Below are positions 60,025-64,000 of a DNA stretch of 64,000 nucleotides, piece after piece. Positions within the stretch are counted from its first letter, which is position 1; every line of letters starts with the position of its first letter. The notes under the pieces were generated by a model. It made no database searches. It was given only the letters and a program-made list of their open reading frames with translations, and was not told where the DNA came from. Origin of the DNA: Pseudomonas sp. GM18 (GTDB lineage Bacteria; Pseudomonadota; Gammaproteobacteria; Pseudomonadales; Pseudomonadaceae); NCBI RefSeq assembly GCF_000282195.1, contig NZ_AKJT01000022.1, positions 62,001 through 126,000 of the forward strand. The letters run 5' to 3'. The translations under genes were made by a program, and so were the position numbers.

Positions 60025-60561
60025 ATGCGCCGTCTTCTGTTGACTCTTCTCTTCCTGGGCAGTGGTTTGGCCCATGCCGGCGAACTGCCGGAAACCGACT
60101 GGCTCGAACTGATGCCCAAGTCGGACCAGAAGGCCCTCGAGGCCATGCCCGAAATCGATCACAACTCACCGGAAGCCAATGGCACCTTTACCCAAAAGGG
60201 TGGCATGAAGCAGAGCAAGGGCTTGCCGGCGGTGATGTATTCGACCAAGACCGTGCCGTCGATGAACGACAAGCACATCCGCATCGGCGGTTATCCGGTA
60301 CCACTGGAATCCGATGCCAAGGGCCGCAGCACGCTGTTCTTCCTCGTGCCGTACCCGGGCGCGTGCATCCACGTGCCACCACCGCCGCCTAACCAACTGG
60401 TGCTGGTGCGTTATCCCAAAGGCTTGAAACTGAATGATATCTACACGCCGCTGTGGGTGACCGGCACGCTGAAGATCGAGAAGGTCAACAACGACCTGGC
60501 GGATGCGGCGTATGCGCTGGATGCGGCGCAGGTACGAGTGGTCAAGGAGTCGGATTTGTAA
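60025..60561 (+). CDS. DUF3299 family periplasmic protein
   Basis: 178 aa from ATG 60025, which begins a signal peptide (MRRLLLTLLFLGSGLAHA). An upstream ATG at 59983 adds 14 residues and has a much better Shine-Dalgarno sequence (GAGAGGG), but that sequence is one arm of a hairpin, so both starts remain open. The mature domain has HIRIGGYPVPLESDAKGRSTLFFLVPYPGACIHVPPPPPNQLV, the DUF3299 signature with one Cys and a proline run. Function unknown. Confidence 0.85.
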   Translation: MRRLLLTLLFLGSGLAHAGELPETDWLELMPKSDQKALEAMPEIDHNSPEANGTFTQKGGMKQSKGLPAVMYSTKTVPSMNDKHIRIGGYPVPLESDAKGRSTLFFLVPYPGACIHVPPPPPNQLVLVRYPKGLKLNDIYTPLWVTGTLKIEKVNNDLADAAYALDAAQVRVVKESDL

Positions 60562-60574
60562 GCACGGTTAGCGC

Positions 60575-60648
60575 AAAAAAGATCGCAGCCTGCGGCAGCT
60601 CCTATGCTGATTTATATAGGAGTTGCCGCAGGCTGCGATCTTTTGATC
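60575..60648. repeat. Dispersed palindromic repeat, complete copy 4
   Basis: AAGATCGCAGCCTGCGGCAGCTCCTAT... mirrored by ATAGGAGTTGCCGCAGGCTGCGATCTT, arms about 27 bases, loop GCTGATTTAT. It separates the convergent DUF3299 and mutarotase genes and probably terminates both. Confidence 0.85.
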
Positions 60649-61548
60649 TTAAAGCGGTTTGCTGGCGATGCTCACGCCCAAGGTATGGCTGGCACCCGGC
60701 GCCAGCGTCACCACATCATCCATCACATTCGCCGTTTCAATGCACAACATGCGCTGCCAGCCATCGTCAGCCATGTCGCTGAACGCCGCGGAGCGGTCGA
60801 TCCACGGGTTCCAGATCACCGCTGAACGCGAACCGCTGCTGGTCAGTTCGATGCGTCGTTCCCAATGCGGGTCAACGATGCTCAGCGTCGGCGGGGTATT
60901 CAGATAAATGCGGTCGGTCTCACCGGTAAAACGCAGATCACCGGTCTGAGTGACGGTTTTCCAGTCGTCCAGCGTCTCGATGTAACTCAAGCCATCCAGC
61001 CCTTCAACGTGCACGTTGCGCACATCGCTGACTGCGAAATAGCTGTGCAGCGCCTGGCTGATCGTGACGGGTTCAGCGCCGTTGTTTTCGCTCGTCAAAC
61101 TGATGTGCAACTGCTCATCCAGACGAATGCTCAGCTTCAAGCCCACCTGATGCGGCCAGCCTGGAAGGCCGCCTTCGGGGTAGGGCAGGACGAACTCCAC
61201 CTTCAGGCTTTCGCCCTCGGTTTCGATGCTGCCCAGTTCCCAGTCCATCGTTCGCACCAGCCCGTGAGCGGTCGGCGGCTCCTGGCTGACGCGCATGGCC
61301 TGGACACTCTGCGGGTTGCGCGACAGATTGCCGAACCACGGCCAGCACACCGGCACGCCGGCACGAATAGCTTTGCCAGTCTTGAACACTGCCTCGTCGT
61401 TGAGCCAGATCAGCGGCGGTTGGCCGGCCAGTTGATAACTGAGGATGTGCGCGCCTTGCTGGGCCACCAGCAATTCGGCCTGACCGTGGCGGATACGCCA
61501 GCAGTTCAGTTCATCCAGTTTCACGGCTTCGACGGTGGGCGTGCTCAT
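60649..61548 (-). CDS. D-hexose-6-phosphate mutarotase (YeaD-like)
   Basis: 299 aa from ATG 61548 (GAGAG about nine bases upstream). Aldose 1-epimerase superfamily; interconverts anomers of hexose 6-phosphates. Markers: GAHILSYQLAGQPPLIWLNDEAVFKTGKAIRAGVPVCWPWFG (WPWFG is typical), AHGLVRTMDW with the conserved His, and EGLDGLSYIETLDDWK. Substrate assignment follows the family. Confidence 0.92.
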   Translation of the reverse strand: MSTPTVEAVKLDELNCWRIRHGQAELLVAQQGAHILSYQLAGQPPLIWLNDEAVFKTGKAIRAGVPVCWPWFGNLSRNPQSVQAMRVSQEPPTAHGLVRTMDWELGSIETEGESLKVEFVLPYPEGGLPGWPHQVGLKLSIRLDEQLHISLTSENNGAEPVTISQALHSYFAVSDVRNVHVEGLDGLSYIETLDDWKTVTQTGDLRFTGETDRIYLNTPPTLSIVDPHWERRIELTSSGSRSAVIWNPWIDRSAAFSDMADDGWQRMLCIETANVMDDVVTLAPGASHTLGVSIASKPL

Positions 61549-61621
61549 GGGGCGACTCTCAATCAGGAACAATGACTGCTATGGACCGCAAAACGGTCAC
61601 CGCGTTTAACGAACGCCTTGT

Positions 61622-62026
61622 TTAACGAGCTCTGGGCGGAACCGAACGAGTGCGGCCGCTGCCGTCGATGGCGACGAACACAAATACGGCTTCGGTGACT
61701 TTACGCCATTCGCTGGACAGCGGATCGTCGCTCCAGACTTCAACCATCATCTGAATCGAGCTGCGACCGATTTCCAGGGCCTGGGTATAGAAGGAGAGCT
61801 GAGCGCCCACCGCCACCGGCACCAGAAACGCCATGCGATCGATCGCAACGGTGGCCACGCGACCACCGGCAACCTTGCTGGCCATTGCGGTGCCGGCCAA
61901 ATCCATCTGCGCCACCAGCCAGCCGCCGAAAATATCGCCAAAGCCGTTGGTTTCACGCGGAAGCGCGGTAATTTGCAGGGCCAGGTCGCCTTGCGGGATT
62001 GGATCTTCTTGTTCGAGCTCTATCAT
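61622..62026 (-). CDS. Acyl-CoA thioesterase (YciA type)
   Basis: 134 aa hotdog protein. N-terminal DLALQITALPRETNGFGDIFGGWLVAQMDLAGTAMASKVAGG contains the catalytic Asp within the GGWLxxxMD helix, followed by VATVAIDRMAFLVPVAVGAQLSFYTQ. Shorter than the thioesterase at 14985-15467 and lacks its charged tail. GAGG upstream. Confidence 0.9.
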   Translation of the reverse strand: MIELEQEDPIPQGDLALQITALPRETNGFGDIFGGWLVAQMDLAGTAMASKVAGGRVATVAIDRMAFLVPVAVGAQLSFYTQALEIGRSSIQMMVEVWSDDPLSSEWRKVTEAVFVFVAIDGSGRTRSVPPRAR

Positions 62027-62085
62027 GCCGGGGGTGCCTCTGACCCGTGACTCTCATTGGTACTTCAGGTGAATAGCCGTCTTAC

Positions 62086-62225
62086 GGCTCCGCACGCAAA
62101 GTGCCTGCGCTCGGTCATGCTGCGTTAAAAACAGGCTCGGACGCTCATTTACTGCAGTAAACTCCGCGTCCTCGCCTGTTTTTGCCTTGCCTGACCTTCG
62201 CTCGGCGACTTTGCGCACTGGAGCC
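62086..62225. repeat. Long imperfect palindrome (about 65-base arms) centred on ACTGCAGT
   Basis: Centre ACTGCAGT at 62151-62158. Outward on both sides occur GCGTCC, GCCTGTTTTT, TGACC, ACTTTGCG and GGAGCC in matching order, so 62086-62150 folds on 62159-62225 with mismatches. A 95-codon minus-strand frame crosses it but has no known domain. The rest of the 507-base gap to the MFS gene shows only a possible -10 near 62460 for that gene. Confidence 0.75.
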
Positions 62226-62533
62226 TTGGAAAAACGATTCAGCCTCGAACATACTACGTTCGTCACGTTTTTCGTAAGGCGCCTAAAGGGAAACTCTGCG
62301 AAATCGGCTGACAGATGCCAACGACGGTTTCGCACAGCCACCCCTTACAAACCGTTGCAACGTTGTGAGTATATCGGTCGATAGACTCCGAGACGACCGT
62401 CCGGTTCTCATTTCGACCGTCAAATACGCGCCTCTATGTGCTTTTTCGAACAATTTGCTATCGTGCCGAACCTGCCCAAGCCTCCGCCAGCGTTGTTGAG
62501 GTTGCAGATCCGACTATAAGAGAAGCCCTTGCC

Positions 62534-63832
62534 ATGACCACAGCGCCCTCGAGCATCGCGCAACCAGCCCAACCCGCACGTCCGCTGACCCGCAACGACT
62601 ACAAGACTTTGTCGCTGTCTGCCTTGGGCGGTGCGCTGGAGTTTTACGACTTCATCATCTTTGTGTTCTTCGCCACAGTGGTCGGCAAACTGTTCTTCCC
62701 CGCCGACATGCCCGAGTGGCTGCGCCTGATGCAGACATTCGGCATTTTCGCCGCCGGTTACCTGGCCCGGCCGCTGGGCGGCATCGTCATGGCGCATTTC
62801 GGTGACCTGCTGGGACGCAAGAAGATGTTCACCCTGAGCATTTTCATGATGGCGGTGCCGACCCTGATCATGGGCTTGCTGCCGACTTATGCGCAGATAG
62901 GCATGTGGGCGCCGATCCTGTTGCTGCTGATGCGGGTGATCCAGGGCGCAGCGATTGGCGGCGAAGTGCCGGGAGCGTGGGTATTCGTTTCCGAACACGT
63001 ACCGCAACGGCACATCGGTTATGCCTGCGGCACGCTGACCAGCGGTCTGACTGCCGGTATTCTGTTGGGCTCGTTGGTCGCCACCGCGATCAACAGCATC
63101 TATACGCCGGTGGAAGTGTCAGATTACGCCTGGCGGATCCCGTTCCTGCTGGGGGGCGTGTTTGGCCTGTTCTCGGTCTACCTGCGCCGCTGGCTGCACG
63201 AAACCCCGGTGTTTGCCGAACTGCAATTGCGTAAAGCCCTGGCCGAAGAAGTGCCGCTGCGCGCCGTGCTGCGTGACCATCGCGGTGCGATTCTGACTTC
63301 CATGCTGCTGACCTGGTTGCTGTCTGCCGGGATCATCGTGGTCATCCTCATGACCCCGACTGTACTGCAGACCGTTTACCACTTCGCGCCGACTACCGCG
63401 TTGCAGGCCAACAGCCTGGCCATCGTGTTCCTGAGCCTGGGCTGTGTGGCCTCCGGTGCATTGGCCGATCGCTTCGGCGCCGGTCGGGTGTTCGTATTCG
63501 GTAGCGCGTTGCTGCTGCTGACCTCGTGGACCTTCTATCACAGCCTGTTCAATCACCCCGACTGGCTGTTCCCGATGTACGCCCTGACCGGTTTGCTGGT
63601 CGGCACCATTGGTGCGGTGCCGTACGTGATGGTCAAAGCCTTCCCTGCGGTGGTGCGCTTCAGCGGCCTGTCGTTTTCCTACAACCTGGCCTACGCCATC
63701 TTCGGCGGCCTGACCCCTATGGTCGTCACCCTGCTGCTCAAGGAAAGCCCGATGGGGCCGGCCTATTACGTAGCGATTATTTGTGGGGTCGGGATTCTGG
63801 TGGGGGCGTATCTCTGGAGGAAAGGTCGCTAA
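62534..63832 (+). CDS. MFS metabolite:H+ symporter
   Basis: 432 aa from ATG 62534, twelve hydrophobic segments. LGGALEFYDFIIFVFFATVVGKLFFP at the start and RPLGGIVMAHFGDLLGRKKMFTLSIFMMAVPTLIMGLLP with the MFS motif A (GDLLGRKK) place it in the metabolite:H+ symporter group with citrate, proline/betaine and alpha-ketoglutarate permeases. The substrate is probably an organic acid or betaine-like solute. Single-gene unit. Confidence 0.9.
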   Translation: MTTAPSSIAQPAQPARPLTRNDYKTLSLSALGGALEFYDFIIFVFFATVVGKLFFPADMPEWLRLMQTFGIFAAGYLARPLGGIVMAHFGDLLGRKKMFTLSIFMMAVPTLIMGLLPTYAQIGMWAPILLLLMRVIQGAAIGGEVPGAWVFVSEHVPQRHIGYACGTLTSGLTAGILLGSLVATAINSIYTPVEVSDYAWRIPFLLGGVFGLFSVYLRRWLHETPVFAELQLRKALAEEVPLRAVLRDHRGAILTSMLLTWLLSAGIIVVILMTPTVLQTVYHFAPTTALQANSLAIVFLSLGCVASGALADRFGAGRVFVFGSALLLLTSWTFYHSLFNHPDWLFPMYALTGLLVGTIGAVPYVMVKAFPAVVRFSGLSFSYNLAYAIFGGLTPMVVTLLLKESPMGPAYYVAIICGVGILVGAYLWRKGR

Positions 63833-63842
63833 CCTTGTAACC

Positions 63843-63953
63843 GATCATTCCCACGCTTTGCGTGGGAATGCCGCCATGGACGCTCTGCGTCCGCTTTTGA
63901 ATGGGACGCAGAGCGTCCCGAGATGCATTCCCACGCAGAGCGTGGGAACGATC
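63843..63953. repeat. Complex palindromic repeat with ATTCCCACGC ends, copy B
   Basis: ATTCCCACGCTTTGCGTGGG, then GGACGCTCTGCGTCC, its mirror GGGACGCAGAGCGTCCC, and GCATTCCCACGC...GCGTGGGAAC. Same element as 35791-35904, immediately after the MFS gene. Confidence 0.85.
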
Positions 63954-64000
63954 TAAAAACCAAATACTGGCCTTTCATCCAATTGTCATATTTCAGCCAT

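Noticed and set aside
62054..62341. A 95-codon minus-strand gene
   Set aside because: It spans the long palindrome, has no ribosome binding site that stands out and no recognisable domain; the mirrored DNA explains it better.

Overview
The window reads as chromosome of a fluorescent Pseudomonas (P. fluorescens group or close relative). Supporting signs are high GC coding sequence, Pseudomonas-type REP sequences, and gene neighbourhoods recalled from P. aeruginosa: the zinc-starvation island around folE2/pyrC2/zigA, pdxY with a Kef-type antiporter, uvrD with a GGDEF/EAL gene, the RpiR-LysR-pycA-pycB block, and aspA-LysR-purE-purK. In P. aeruginosa these blocks lie in the arc close to oriC; that placement is from memory. 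No rRNA, tRNA, CRISPR array, prophage or intact insertion sequence was found.

Region 1 (1-2300): end of an unidentified gene, cardiolipin synthase, a DUF3617 periplasmic protein and a REP pair. Region 2 (2300-13900): a zinc-limitation island. A perfect Zur operator at 8469-8483 sits between a seven-gene leftward operon (folE2, ABC ATPase, permease, binding protein, gamma-carbonic anhydrase, pyrC2-like dihydroorotase, a noncatalytic threonyl-tRNA synthetase relative) and a rightward cell-wall amidase. A second perfect Zur operator at 10186-10200 precedes a COG0523 metallochaperone and a DUF1826 gene; another COG0523 gene and two small secreted Cys-rich proteins lie interleaved. The operon encodes substitutes for zinc enzymes plus metal uptake and allocation.

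Region 3 (13900-30700): housekeeping genes (pdxY, thioesterase, CPA2 antiporter, SMI1/KNR4 protein, Tim44-like protein, EamA protein, uvrD, a GGDEF/EAL protein), then the anaplerotic locus: an RpiR regulator with its own candidate operator, a LysR regulator and two-subunit pyruvate carboxylase.

Region 4 (30700-53300) is more accessory: an autotransporter whose ribosome binding site lies in a 10-bp hairpin, an amino-acid ABC transporter, homocysteine methyltransferase, a paiB/GNAT operon divergent from a MocR regulator that carries a cluster of DnaA boxes inside its linker, two tandem giant (about 1,500 aa) toxin-like proteins with a shared upstream element, and an acetylpolyamine locus, an AraC regulator and asparaginase.

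Region 5 (53300-64000): AGCS transporter, aspA with divergent LysR, purEK behind a leader with a strong terminator, small envelope proteins, a mutarotase, a second thioesterase, a long imperfect palindrome and an MFS metabolite transporter.

The best candidates for something undescribed are the noncatalytic ThrRS relative in the Zur operon, the phased DnaA-box array in the MocR gene, and the paired giant toxins with their duplicated promoter element. All calls come from reading the sequence; no database search was run.
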